A stretch of 64,000 nucleotides of DNA, taken from NCBI RefSeq assembly GCF_012328925.1, contig NZ_JAAXLS010000001.1, forward strand, positions 124,001-188,000. The letters are read 5' to 3'. The position numbers and the translations under genes were made by a program. A model generated the notes under the pieces. That model was not told where the DNA came from. It saw only the letters and a list, made by a program, of their open reading frames with translations, and did no database searches. This document shows positions 17,396-26,170 of this stretch, piece by piece (position 1 is the stretch's first letter; every line of letters begins with the position of its first letter). The DNA comes from Amycolatopsis acididurans. Lineage in GTDB: Bacteria; Actinomycetota; Actinomycetes; Mycobacteriales; Pseudonocardiaceae.

Positions 17396-17737
17396 CCCAC
17401 CGAGCGCTCAACTCGCGCGCGCCCAAACCCCAACGTGCGCGCCGAAAGCCGAACTCGGGCGCGCGCAACCCTGGACTCGCGCCCACCCGACGCCCAACTC
17501 GCGCGTTCGACGCCCGACTTGCGCGCATCCATAGCCGAACTCGCGCCCAGCCGACGCCGAACTGGCGCGCTCAACCCTGAACTCGGGCGCGCTTAAACCT
17601 CGACTCGGCCGCAGCGAAACCTCAACTCGCGCGTTCGACGCCCGACTTGGCCGCGCTCAAACCCCGACTCGGCCGCAGCGAAACCCCGACTCGCGCGTAT
17701 CCAAACCTCGACTCGGGCGCGGCCAGAGCTGGACTCG
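17391..17737. repeat. Degenerate tandem array, 20/22-bp period, 17 units
   Basis: The anchor ACTCG (or near variant ACTTG, ACTGG, ACGTG) occurs at 17391, 17411, 17433, 17453, 17475, 17497, 17517, 17539, 17561, 17581, 17603, 17625, 17645, 17667, 17689, 17711 and 17733. Every step is exactly 20 or 22 bases, a mean of 21.4. Units read like ACTCGsgCGCr followed by AAaCCycG. There are no spacers or conserved long repeats, so it is not CRISPR. It fills the gap between def and the next gene and carries no credible ORF. The period is close to two DNA helical turns. Confidence 0.85.
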
Positions 17738-17746
17738 CGGGTGGGG

Positions 17747-18139
17747 TTAGAACTCGTCGCTTGCCGAGAGCTTGTGCTCGAACTCGTCGGCCTTGGCGGC
17801 GACCGAGCGCATCGGGCGCTCGAACTCCTCCTGGATGTGCAGCGACGTCAGCGGCACCATGTGCTTGATCAGCGCGACACCGTCGACCACGGCGGCGCCG
17901 CCGACGCTGGTCGAGCCCGCGAGTTCGAGCAGGCGGCGCAGGTCGATCTTGTCGGCCCAGCCGACCGCGGAGGAGATCTCGGCCCACTCCGCGCCGTCGT
18001 GCTCGGGCAGGTGGTGCACGGTGACCTGCTGGGAACGGCTGTCCCCGGTGTCGAGCCGGAAGCGCAGCCAGTCGCCCCGTTCCTCCAGCACCTCGTACCG
18101 CACGCGCACGTAGTTGATCACGTCGGTCCAGATGGTCAC
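17747..18139 (-). CDS. Conserved hypothetical protein, YbjN/secretion-chaperone-like
   Basis: 130 residues, no membrane segment. It begins TIWTDVINYVRVRYEVLEE, contains WLRFRLDTGDSRSQQVTV and ends with the acidic EEFERPMRSVAAKADEFEHK. The alternating strand-rich middle and helical end recall the YbjN/type III chaperone-like fold common in actinobacterial small proteins, but this is a guess from pattern. The gene faces the amidohydrolase gene's end and its own end touches the 21-bp repeat array. Function unknown. Confidence 0.7.
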   Translation of the reverse strand: MTIWTDVINYVRVRYEVLEERGDWLRFRLDTGDSRSQQVTVHHLPEHDGAEWAEISSAVGWADKIDLRRLLELAGSTSVGGAAVVDGVALIKHMVPLTSLHIQEEFERPMRSVAAKADEFEHKLSASDEF

Positions 18140-18185
18140 TCTTTCCCCGCCTCTCGCCCCGTGGCCTTTGGCGCCAGCTTAACGG

Positions 18186-19802
18186 TCAGGACCCCGGCAG
18201 CTCGCCGTACCGCACCGCTGCGCCGACCATGGTCGCCAGCACCTCGATATCGGCCAGCTCCGCCACCCCGACGCGATAGGGATCCGCGCCCAGCACGACG
18301 AGATCGGCGAGTTTCCCGCGTTCGACACTGCCCGCCACGTCCTCCATCAGGCAGGCCGTCGCGGCGCCGAGCGTCGCCGCCCGCAACGCCTCGGCCACGG
18401 TCAGCTCCTCGCCCGGCCCGACGTGCCTCCCGGTCGCCGCGCGCCGCTGCACCATGAACCGCACCGCGCGCAGCGGGGCGCCGTCCACCACCGGCCGGTC
18501 CGAACTCGACGCCAGCGGGATACCCGCGTCGAGCAGCGCGCGGCCCCGGTACAGCCAGCCCGCGCGGTCCGGGCCGAGCACGTCGGAGTAGTCGTCCCCG
18601 TTGACCCACAGGAACTCCGGCTGGATCACCGCGGTCGCGCCGACCGCCGCGAGCCGGGCGAGCTGGTCCGGCCGCACCATCCCGCAGTGCTCGATCCGGT
18701 GCCGGGGATCGGGCCTGGGCACCGCCCGCTGCGCCTCCTCCAGCGCGTCCAGCGCCACGTCCAGCGCACGGTCACCGATCGCGTGCACCGCCAGCTGCCA
18801 GCCCGCCGCGTGCCCGTCGAGGATCACTCGCCGCAGCGCGGCCGGATCGTCCTGCAGCAGCCCGGAAGAATCGCTGCCTTCATAAGGCGCGGACAGCGCC
18901 GCCGTGCGGGCCTGGATGCCGCCGTCGAGCCACAGTTTCAGCGCTCCGACACCGAGCCATTCGTCCCCGAAGCCGGTGCGCAGCCCCAGATCCATCCCGC
19001 GCCGGATGCCGTCCTCGGGATGCGCCGCGAGCTTTCGCAGCGCGTCCGCGGCGACCATCAGCCGCATCCGCACGGGCAGCCTGCCCTGGTCCCGCGCCGA
19101 CTGGTAGGCCGAGACCTCGACCGGCGGCGTCGCGATGAGCCCGCCGCCGATCCCGGCTTCCGCGCACATCGTGATGCCCTGCGACAGGCACGTGCGTCCG
19201 GCGCGTTCGATCGCGTCGACCAGTTCGGCGTTGCGGTAGGGCAGCCGCGCCGCGCGCACCGCGGTCTGCGCGTTCTCCAGCATCAGGCCGTTGGGTTCGC
19301 CGTCGTCCCTGCCGACCTCGTCGCCGAGCGCGGCCAGTTCCGCGGCGGGCACCAGGTCGAGCACCGCGCTGTTGACCACCCCGGCGTGCCCCGACGTGTG
19401 CTTGAGCCACAGCCGCCGCCCCGCCGACACGGCGTCCAGCTCGGCGCGCGTGAGGTGACCGCCGATGGCGCGCTGGTCGTAGCCGGTGACCTCGACCCAG
19501 TCACCGGGTGCCGCCGCGCGGCACGCCTTTTCGAGCGCGGCGAGCATCCCGGCCCGCTCCACGATGCCGGTCAGGTCGGTGCCGCCCTGCGCCATGCCCG
19601 ACCACACCATGTGCGTGTGCGCGTCGACGAATCCGGGCAGCACCACGGCGCCGCCCAGCCGCACGGTCCGCGCCGCGGGCAGCCCGTCCAGCTGTTCGTC
19701 CACACCCACGATGCGGCCGTGCCAGATGCCGATCCGGCTCGCGCGCGGCCGGCGCGGGGACATGGTGTGCACGGTCGCGTCCTCGAGCAGCAGATCAAGC
19801 AT
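18186..19802 (-). CDS. YtcJ-like metal-dependent amidohydrolase
   Basis: 538 residues. The metal site motif FVDAHTHMVWSG is near residue 60, AVHAIGDRALD and RHRIEHCGM supply later His residues, and SSSDRPVVDGAP has the final Asp. An N-terminal and C-terminal beta-sandwich flank the barrel (end motif GKLADLVVLGADPY). YtcJ/NfdA-type enzymes hydrolyse N-formyl or other amides; the true substrate is unknown. The ATG at 19802 overlaps the end of the M14 peptidase gene by eight bases, indicating one operon. Confidence 0.88.
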   Translation of the reverse strand: MLDLLLEDATVHTMSPRRPRASRIGIWHGRIVGVDEQLDGLPAARTVRLGGAVVLPGFVDAHTHMVWSGMAQGGTDLTGIVERAGMLAALEKACRAAAPGDWVEVTGYDQRAIGGHLTRAELDAVSAGRRLWLKHTSGHAGVVNSAVLDLVPAAELAALGDEVGRDDGEPNGLMLENAQTAVRAARLPYRNAELVDAIERAGRTCLSQGITMCAEAGIGGGLIATPPVEVSAYQSARDQGRLPVRMRLMVAADALRKLAAHPEDGIRRGMDLGLRTGFGDEWLGVGALKLWLDGGIQARTAALSAPYEGSDSSGLLQDDPAALRRVILDGHAAGWQLAVHAIGDRALDVALDALEEAQRAVPRPDPRHRIEHCGMVRPDQLARLAAVGATAVIQPEFLWVNGDDYSDVLGPDRAGWLYRGRALLDAGIPLASSSDRPVVDGAPLRAVRFMVQRRAATGRHVGPGEELTVAEALRAATLGAATACLMEDVAGSVERGKLADLVVLGADPYRVGVAELADIEVLATMVGAAVRYGELPGS

Positions 19803-21159
19803 CCGCGCGTCCTCCCGCGAGCGCGACGGTCGTGGCCAGTATCGCGCCGAGCTGCACGCCGACCAGTTTCGCCAGCGGGATTTCCTGCCGCTGCTGGGGA
19901 TCCTCGGCGATCCAGCCCTCGAACACCTCCGACAGCCGCTGGTGCGCCGCCCGGATCGCGGGCGTGCCGTTGCCGATCGCGAGCTCGCCGCCGAGCACGT
20001 TGAGCAGCATGCCGCCGAACCGGACCCGCCCGGACAGCACGCTGCCGATCGCGTGGAACCGCTCCGCGACGACAGCGGGCCGGTCGTTGTCCTGCCTGCC
20101 CGCCAGCGTCCGCGAGGATTCGGCGGCGTCCCACAGGAACGGGATGAACGCCTCGCTCGCGCGCAGGTACGGCGAGCGCACCGACAGATCCGGCCGCACC
20201 GATTCCAGCAGCCCGGTGAGCGTGCGCGCGGTCTCCTCGAATCGTTCGCCCCGCTCGGCGAGCAACTCGGGATAGGACATCGCCAGCGGGGTGTGGTCGT
20301 CGGCGTCGGGGCTGGCCCAGTACGGCACCTCCGCCGCCAGATACCGCGTGCCGTACCTGGCGGCGTAGGCGCCGCTGGAGGTGCCCGCCTTCCGCCGTCC
20401 GGCGTCCAGGCCGAGCTCCTCCATGAAGTCGCATTCCTGCTCGGCGGTGAAACCGCGGAAGATCGCGGGCGCGATCTGCTCGATGAACGCCGCCTCCGGC
20501 TCACCGGTGTGCAGCGGCAGCCCGAGCCGCACCGGGATCGCGGCGAGCTGTTCGTTGAGCGCGTCGGTGGTGTCGCTGAGGTAGTAGTAGACGCCGCCGT
20601 ACTCGCCGTTGTGCAGTGAGCACAGCAGCGCCGGTTTCGTCTCGTCGATCACCCGCATGAGCGCGATCGTCTCCGGCATCACCCGGTCGAAGAAGTTTTC
20701 CTTGTAGGCGAAGGGGAAACTCCACTCCACCTGCTCGCCGGGCGCGGGCCGGTAGAACGAGCGGCCGTAGGAGCCCAGCGTGAGCGGGGGAGTGAACCAG
20801 CCTTCGTTGAGCCGCGTGCCGTCCGGGTCGATGCACGGGATGATGTGCCAGGTACAGCCGAGTTCCTCGCGCAGCGCGTCGTTTTCGGTGAGGGTCCGCG
20901 CGAGCCGGATCGAGGTGAGCCCGCCGACCGGTTCGTTGGGGTGCACCGCGGCGACCACGAGGATCCGGCGCGGGCCGCCGGAGATCGTCAGTGACCACAA
21001 TGGCTCGCCCAGCTTCGACGAACCGATCCGGTGCCAGCGCGTCAGCTCCGGGTACTGCCGCGCGATCTGCCCGGCCTGGGCGAGCAACTCGTCCACGCCG
21101 GCGAAGCGCTCGACGGGCGGGATCGACCCGGCGAGCGCCATGATGCGTTCGAACACCAC
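19795..21159 (-). CDS. M14-family zinc carboxypeptidase-like protein
   Basis: 454 residues. The zinc ligands appear as HPNEPVGG (HxxE) and the later His in CSLHNGEYGG; PDGTRLNEGWF and the Glu in AAEVPYW fit the substrate and catalytic sites. It is longer than classic carboxypeptidase A domains because of a C-terminal helical extension after residue 300. No signal peptide is visible, so it is probably cytoplasmic. GTG starts at 21159 or 21156 are both possible; AAGGA favours the latter. It is co-transcribed with the amidohydrolase, suggesting processing of a peptide or amide. Confidence 0.85.
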   Translation of the reverse strand: MVFERIMALAGSIPPVERFAGVDELLAQAGQIARQYPELTRWHRIGSSKLGEPLWSLTISGGPRRILVVAAVHPNEPVGGLTSIRLARTLTENDALREELGCTWHIIPCIDPDGTRLNEGWFTPPLTLGSYGRSFYRPAPGEQVEWSFPFAYKENFFDRVMPETIALMRVIDETKPALLCSLHNGEYGGVYYYLSDTTDALNEQLAAIPVRLGLPLHTGEPEAAFIEQIAPAIFRGFTAEQECDFMEELGLDAGRRKAGTSSGAYAARYGTRYLAAEVPYWASPDADDHTPLAMSYPELLAERGERFEETARTLTGLLESVRPDLSVRSPYLRASEAFIPFLWDAAESSRTLAGRQDNDRPAVVAERFHAIGSVLSGRVRFGGMLLNVLGGELAIGNGTPAIRAAHQRLSEVFEGWIAEDPQQRQEIPLAKLVGVQLGAILATTVALAGGRADA

Positions 21160-21229
21160 GTTCCTTTCAGGTTCTTCGCGGGGGCGCGCACCGTTCGTCG
21201 CCGCTCGATGCGCTCCTTCCCGGTGCCCG

Positions 21230-21862
21230 TCAGCGCGACCCCGGCGCCAGGAGTCCCCGGCGGAAGGCCTCGGCGACCGCGGCGGCGCGGTCGCCGACTC
21301 CGAGTTTGCCGTAGATGTTGAGCAGATGGGTTTTGACGGTGGCCTCGGTGATGAACAGCTTCGCGGCGGCGTCGCGGTTGGTGTTGCCCGCCGCGACGAG
21401 TTCCAGTACCTCCAGCTCCCGGCGGCTCAGCGGCCCGGCTTCGGGGGTGCGCACCCGGTTCATCAGCGCGGCGGCCACCGACGGGGCGAGCACGGCCTCG
21501 CCCCGCGCCGCGGCGGTGACCGCGCGCAGCAGTTCGGCGCGCGGCGCGTCCTTGAGCAGATATCCGGTCGCGCCGGCCTCGATCGCGGGCAGCACGTGGC
21601 TGTCGGTGTCGTAGGTGGTCAGCACCAGCACCCGCGCGGTGCTGCCCTGGCGCGCGAGTTCGCTGATCGCGGCGACGCCGTCCATGCCGGGCATTCGCAG
21701 GTCCATCAGGATCACGTCGGGCCGCAGCGTCGCGGCCAGCCGCACCGCCTCGGCGCCGTCGGCGGCCTCGCCGAGCACGCCGAACCCCGGCTCGCGGGCG
21801 AACATGCTGCACAGCCCGTCCCGCACCACGGGATGGTCGTCGACGACCAGCAGCCCGATCAT
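21230..21862 (-). CDS. NarL/LuxR-family response regulator
   Basis: 210 residues. The receiver has the acidic pair in VVDDHPVVRDG, the phospho-acceptor Asp in ILMDLRMPGMDG and the Lys in YLLKDAP. The LuxR-type helix-turn-helix reads LSRRELEVLELVAAG and ATVKTHLLNIYGKLGV. The ATG at 21862 overlaps the histidine kinase stop by four bases, so the two form a two-component pair. The target genes are not evident; the neighbouring membrane protein and DrrAB exporter are candidates. Confidence 0.93.
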   Translation of the reverse strand: MIGLLVVDDHPVVRDGLCSMFAREPGFGVLGEAADGAEAVRLAATLRPDVILMDLRMPGMDGVAAISELARQGSTARVLVLTTYDTDSHVLPAIEAGATGYLLKDAPRAELLRAVTAAARGEAVLAPSVAAALMNRVRTPEAGPLSRRELEVLELVAAGNTNRDAAAKLFITEATVKTHLLNIYGKLGVGDRAAAVAEAFRRGLLAPGSR

Positions 21863-23028
21863 GACCGCACCGCCGGCACACGGGCCGAGATCCCCGTACC
21901 GCATCCCGGTCCGGACTCGACGCGCAGCGTGCCGGACAGGCTTTCCACGCGCTGCCGCATCGCGACGAGACCGAACCCGTCCGACGAGCCACCGGGATCG
22001 AACCCCCGGCCGTCGTCGCGGACGTCGAGCGCGACCTCACCGTCCAGATAGGACAGTGTGAGGCCGACGCGGTTCGCGTTCGCGTGCCTGGCCACGTTGG
22101 CCAGCGCCTCCTGCGCCGTGCGCAGCAGCGCGATCTCGGCCTCGGCGGGCAACGGGCAGGCGGTGCCGGTCGTGGTGACCTCCACCGTCAGCCCGTTGCG
22201 CGCGGACCATTTCGCGGCGACTCCGGCCAGGGCCTCGCTCAGCCGCGCGGCCTCCAGCGGTTCCGGCCGCAGTGCGCGTACCGACCGCCGCGCCTCGGAC
22301 AGGCTTTCCCGCGCCAGCGCGGTCGCGGCGCCGACGTGACGGCGCCACCCCACCGGATCGTGCTCGGCGGCCTGCAACTGCGTGACGATCCCGGTCAGTC
22401 CCTGCGCCAGCGTGTCGTGGATTTCGCGGGCCATCCGCTGCCGTTCGTCGAGCACCCCGGCCTCGCGGGCGAGCCGGACGTTCTCGTCGAACATCGCCTC
22501 CAGCCTGCGGTTGGCCTCGCGCACGTCGGCCAGCGCCTGCCTGCGCTGCTCGTCCTGCTGCCCGTCCCGCCAGGCGAACCACGCGAACCCGCACATCGGC
22601 ACCACGTTCACCACCAGGATCGCCAGATACCCCACCAGCCCGGCGGCGGTGGTCTTGTCCAGTCCGTACGCCTGCGCCGTGCCCGCCACGACCGCGACCG
22701 CGCCGACCCCGGCCAGCCGCCACGGCCAGCGCAGGACCCGGAACGCGTAGAAGTAGGCGGCGGGAGTGAAGAAACCGAACCACGGCGCCCGCACGACGAG
22801 CACCGCCGTGATCGCGAGCAGCACCGTGAAGAACACCGCCATCACCACCGGCCGCGTGCGCCATCCCGGCCGCAGCGTGAACACCCCCAGCATCCACGCG
22901 GCGGCCGCGCCACACAGCCAGAACACGACGGGGTCCGGCCCGATCGGCACCGTGACGAGCACGAGCACCGCCAGCAGCACGTACGGCACGACCGTGACCA
23001 CCGGCGAAGACACACCATCTCGGCTCAT
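21859..23028 (-). CDS. Membrane sensor histidine kinase (NarL-type partner)
   Basis: 389 residues. Six or so hydrophobic segments span roughly residues 8-155, with no large extracellular loop. The HisKA_3 H-box is QRMAREIHDTLAQGLTG, the N-box is EALANVARHANANRV and the ATP lid is RDDGRGFDPGG. This is the classical actinobacterial intramembrane-sensing kinase layout, often responding to envelope stress. The ATG at 23028 is used; 89 upstream codons in frame are a shadow reading. A small membrane protein lies 23 bases upstream. Confidence 0.92.
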   Translation of the reverse strand: MSRDGVSSPVVTVVPYVLLAVLVLVTVPIGPDPVVFWLCGAAAAWMLGVFTLRPGWRTRPVVMAVFFTVLLAITAVLVVRAPWFGFFTPAAYFYAFRVLRWPWRLAGVGAVAVVAGTAQAYGLDKTTAAGLVGYLAILVVNVVPMCGFAWFAWRDGQQDEQRRQALADVREANRRLEAMFDENVRLAREAGVLDERQRMAREIHDTLAQGLTGIVTQLQAAEHDPVGWRRHVGAATALARESLSEARRSVRALRPEPLEAARLSEALAGVAAKWSARNGLTVEVTTTGTACPLPAEAEIALLRTAQEALANVARHANANRVGLTLSYLDGEVALDVRDDGRGFDPGGSSDGFGLVAMRQRVESLSGTLRVESGPGCGTGISARVPAVRS

Positions 23029-23051
23029 CGGCGCCCTCCCCGGCAGCCAAT

Positions 23052-23432
23052 CTAGTCGCGTCGCCGGTTCACCAGCACCACCACGGCCGCGAGCAGCACC
23101 CCGCAGACGGCCTGTTCGATCCGCAGCCAGACCGGGAACGTGCCGGGCAGCGCGATGATCACCACCGCCGCGGCGAGCATCACGGCGGAGATGATCCGCA
23201 GCCGCCGCAGAGCCGGGCGTGAGCCATTCGCGGCGCGCACCGTGAACAGGAAGATCAGCGCGGCGTTGAGCAGTACGAACAGTCCGCGGATCCACACCGC
23301 GTCGGTGACCAGAGCCGGGTCGCCGTGCAGCAGTGCGGCGGCCACGAGGGTGAGCACGCTGAGCGCGAGATAGCCGACCGCGAGCAGGCGCACCGTGCGC
23401 AACGGCGGGGCGGCGGTGAGGTTTTTGTTCAT
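23052..23432 (-). CDS. Small four-helix membrane protein
   Basis: 126 residues with four hydrophobic stretches: VRLLAVGYLALSVLTLVAAA, IRGLFVLLNAALIFLFTV, IISAVMLAAAVVIIAL and AVCGVLLAAVVVLVNRRR. It probably heads the operon with the sensor kinase and regulator. It could modulate the kinase or be a member of a small actinobacterial membrane family; no function is assigned. Confidence 0.75.
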   Translation of the reverse strand: MNKNLTAAPPLRTVRLLAVGYLALSVLTLVAAALLHGDPALVTDAVWIRGLFVLLNAALIFLFTVRAANGSRPALRRLRIISAVMLAAAVVIIALPGTFPVWLRIEQAVCGVLLAAVVVLVNRRRD

Positions 23433-23611
23433 GTCACAGAGCTTCGCCGGGATATCGGCGCGCCGGTATCGGTCGATCCGCCGGCCGCGGGGATGATTCC
23501 GTGCTCCACCGATCGGTTGATTCTCAGGGTTCGGCTCCGGGAGAAACCGGAGGACTTTTGTCGGGGGCAGGGCCTATGTTGGGTGCACAGCAGACAGGGG
23601 GTATGTCGGTT

Positions 23612-24583
23612 ATGCCTGAATCAGACGTAGCGGTGCGAGCGCGTGGCCTGGTCAAGACCTACGGGTCGACCCGCGCGCTCGACGGGGTCGATCTCGACAT
23701 CCCGGTCGGGCAGGTGATGGGCCTGCTCGGCCCGAACGGTGCCGGCAAGACCACCACCGTGCGCATCCTGACCACCCTGCTGCGGCCCGATGCGGGGCAG
23801 GCGTCGGTCGCCGGGCACGACGTGCTCACCGAGCCCGATCCGGTGCGGCGCGCGATCGGGCTGTCCGGTCAGTACGCGGCGGTCGACGAGAACCTCACCG
23901 GTTTCGAGAACCTGTACATGGTGGGCAGGCTCTACGGCAGGAAACGGGCGGCGGCCAAGGCGCGGGCGCGTGAGCTGCTGAGCCGGTTCCGGCTGGAGGA
24001 GGCGGCCGACCGGCCCGCGAAAGGCTATTCGGGTGGGATGCGCAGGCGGCTGGACCTGGCCGGGGCGCTGGTCGGCGAGCCCAGCGTGGTAATCCTGGAC
24101 GAGCCGACCACGGGCCTGGACCCGGCGGGCCGCCTCGACACCTGGGACGTGATCAAGGAACTCGTCGCCGACGGCACCACGGTGCTGCTCACGACGCAGT
24201 ACCTGGAGGAGGCCGACCAGCTCGCCGACGCCATCGTGGTGATCGACAAGGGCAAGGTGATCGCGCGCGGCACGGCCGACGAGCTGAAGGCGCAGACCGG
24301 GGGAGAGCGGCTGGAGCTGGTGCTGGCCTCGGCCGCGGACCTGCCGGTGGCTGGGCAGGTGCTGCGGGAGGTCGGCTCCGGCGAGCCGGTCGCCGACGAG
24401 CACACCCGCAAGATCGAGATCCTCGTCGACACGGGGCCGAAGGCGCTGATCGAGGCGTTGCGCAGGCTCGACGCGCTGAACGTCACGGTGCAGGACGTGG
24501 GGTTGCACCGGCCCACGCTGGACGACGTGTTCCTGTCGCTGACCGGGCACGGCGCGCAGGACCGTGCGGAGGTGGCGAAATGA
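23612..24583 (+). CDS. DrrA-like ABC exporter ATP-binding protein
   Basis: 323 residues from the ATG at 23612, which has AGGGGG ten bases upstream; an ATG at 23603 is the other choice. Walker A is GPNGAGKTTT, the signature YSGGMRRRLDLAGAL, Walker B VVILDEPTTGLD, and the switch TTQYLEEAD is typical of DrrA (daunorubicin resistance) proteins. The C-terminal extension matches the DrrA family. It energises export of a hydrophobic compound with the permease that follows, whose start overlaps its stop by four bases. Confidence 0.92.
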   Translation: MPESDVAVRARGLVKTYGSTRALDGVDLDIPVGQVMGLLGPNGAGKTTTVRILTTLLRPDAGQASVAGHDVLTEPDPVRRAIGLSGQYAAVDENLTGFENLYMVGRLYGRKRAAAKARARELLSRFRLEEAADRPAKGYSGGMRRRLDLAGALVGEPSVVILDEPTTGLDPAGRLDTWDVIKELVADGTTVLLTTQYLEEADQLADAIVVIDKGKVIARGTADELKAQTGGERLELVLASAADLPVAGQVLREVGSGEPVADEHTRKIEILVDTGPKALIEALRRLDALNVTVQDVGLHRPTLDDVFLSLTGHGAQDRAEVAK

Positions 24584-25383
24584 GCGCGCTCGCGAAGGGT
24601 ATTTCCGACGGTGGCGTGATCACCTGGCGGAACCTGATGAACATCCGGCGCAATCCGGACTGGCTGATGGCGGCGACGCTGCAGCCGATCATGTTCGTGC
24701 TGTTGTTCGCGTACGTCTTCGGTGACGCCATCGGCGGCGCGGCCGGTGGTGCGGCGTACCGGGAGTTCCTGATCGCCGGGATCTTCGCGCAGACGGTGGC
24801 GTTCAACTCGGCGTTCACCGTGATCGGGTTCGCGAACGATCTGCAGAAGGGCATCATCGACCGGTTCCGCTCGCTGCCGATGTCACGGCTGGCGGTGGTG
24901 CTGGGGCGGACCATGTCGGATCTCGTGGTCAGCGTGGTGGCGCTGCTGGTGATGTCGCTGTGCGGGCTGATCGTGGGCTGGCGGATCCACGGCGGTTTCG
25001 GCGACGCGGTGCTCGGCTATCTGGTGATGCTGATGTTCGCGTGGGCGCTGTCGTGGGTCGGCGCGCTGATCGGGCTGGTGGCGCGGAGCGTGGAGGTCGC
25101 GCAGAGTGCCGGGCTGATCTGGATGTTCCCGCTGAGCTTCATCTCCTCGGCGTTTGTCCCGCTGGACAAACTGCCCGGGATTCTGCGGGTGATCGCCGAG
25201 TGGAACCCGTTCACCGCGGTCATCAACGCCACGCGCAATCTGTTCGGCAACCACTTCGGCGCCGCACCGGTGGGCTGGCCCGCCCAGCACGCGGCGCTGT
25301 ACTCGGTCGTGTGCTGCGTCGTGATCATCGCGATCTTCGCCCCGCTGGCGACGGCGCGATACCGGAAGGTGGCGAGCAAGTAG
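24580..25383 (+). CDS. DrrB-like ABC-2 permease
   Basis: 267 residues, about six membrane segments. PIMFVLLFAYVFGDA and FSLPMSRLAVVLGR-type ABC-2 features (RFRSLPMSRLAVVLGRT) and the late FVPLDKLPGILRVIAEWNP are typical of DrrB. It forms the channel for the upstream ATPase. The cargo is unknown. A TetR gene lies convergently 13 bases downstream, and a NarL two-component system lies on the other side, either of which could control it. Confidence 0.9.
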   Translation: MSALAKGISDGGVITWRNLMNIRRNPDWLMAATLQPIMFVLLFAYVFGDAIGGAAGGAAYREFLIAGIFAQTVAFNSAFTVIGFANDLQKGIIDRFRSLPMSRLAVVLGRTMSDLVVSVVALLVMSLCGLIVGWRIHGGFGDAVLGYLVMLMFAWALSWVGALIGLVARSVEVAQSAGLIWMFPLSFISSAFVPLDKLPGILRVIAEWNPFTAVINATRNLFGNHFGAAPVGWPAQHAALYSVVCCVVIIAIFAPLATARYRKVASK

Positions 25384-25396
25384 GGGCGACGCGCGC

Positions 25397-26065
25397 TCAG
25401 CGCGGAGCCCGCCCGAGCAAGCCGTCCGCGATCAGGTCCGCCAGCTCTCGCGCGGTGCGTTCCTGGGTTTCCCGGGTGACGGGCCGGGCCCGGCCGAGCC
25501 GGTGCGCGAGTGGCAGCTGGACCAGGCCGGCGACCGGGCTGATCACGGCGAAGAACAGCACATCCATGGGCACGGTGGGCATGCGGCCCGCCGCCATCAG
25601 CCGCTCGACCGCCGGAACCAGCGGGTCCAGCGTCGGCGCCACGTAGTTGTCGTACAAGTAGTCCAATCGTTCGGACTCGCGGCTGAACTCGTCGGCCAGC
25701 AAGCGGCCGAGCAGCGGTGCCTCGACGGCGGCCTGATAGAAGTGGACGATCACCGACCGTACCCGCTCGGCGTCGTCCACGTCGGCGTCGAGCAGTTCCT
25801 CCCGCTCCCGCTGGTCGCCCTCCAGCGCCGCGTCCACCACGGCCCGCCAGAAGCTGGCCTTGGACCCGTAGCGGTCGTTGATGAAGTTGTGGCTGACGCC
25901 CAGCCGTCTCGCGAGCTCTCTGGCCGAGGTCCGGTCGTAGCCGAGTTCGGCGAAGGCCTCCATGCCCCGCCGGAGGATCTCGGCCTCGGCGGGCACCGGA
26001 GGGGCGCCCGCCCCGGGGCGCCCCGGTCCTCGCGCCGCGCCGGTCGCCGGCTCGTGCACCGCCAT
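25397..26065 (-). CDS. TetR-family repressor of the adjacent SDR gene
   Basis: 222 residues from ATG 26065, which has GGAGAA six bases upstream; the frame extends to a GTG inside the operator. The helix-turn-helix is RELARRLGVSHNFINDRYG with GSKASFWRAVV after it; the basic linker before it is alanine- and proline-rich. The 105-base gap to the divergent SDR gene contains two palindromes that overlap the SDR promoter. Repression of the SDR gene (and itself) is strongly suggested. The ligand is unknown. Confidence 0.9.
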   Translation of the reverse strand: MAVHEPATGAARGPGRPGAGAPPVPAEAEILRRGMEAFAELGYDRTSARELARRLGVSHNFINDRYGSKASFWRAVVDAALEGDQREREELLDADVDDAERVRSVIVHFYQAAVEAPLLGRLLADEFSRESERLDYLYDNYVAPTLDPLVPAVERLMAAGRMPTVPMDVLFFAVISPVAGLVQLPLAHRLGRARPVTRETQERTARELADLIADGLLGRAPR

Positions 26066-26112
26066 GCGCTCATTCTCCTCGACGACTGCGCCCTCGCCCC
26101 GCCCGCGCGTAT

Positions 26113-26151
26113 TTGACACCTGTCAGAATACGCCTAATCTGACAAGTGTCA
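26113..26151 (+). promoter_or_regulatory. SDR promoter overlapped by two TetR-type palindromes
   Basis: TTGACA (26113-26118) and TAATCT (26135-26140) are separated by 16 bases, a good sigma-A-like promoter for the gene at 26171. TGACA-CC-TGTCA (26114-26125) and TGACA-AG-TGTCA (26140-26151) are two matching 12-bp palindromes centred 26 bp apart, one covering the -35 and one abutting the -10. This is a classic repression layout. Confidence 0.8.
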
Positions 26152-26170
26152 GGCGGCGGGAGGAAGAACA

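Noticed and set aside
16419-17528. Longer peptide deformylase with a 147-residue N-terminal extension
   Set aside because: The extension is read from the repeat array and remnant region and is low-complexity; the GTG at 17087 has a ribosome-binding site.
17391-17737. Array as a CRISPR
   Set aside because: The units are about 21 bp without spacers or conserved repeats, and no cas genes are nearby.
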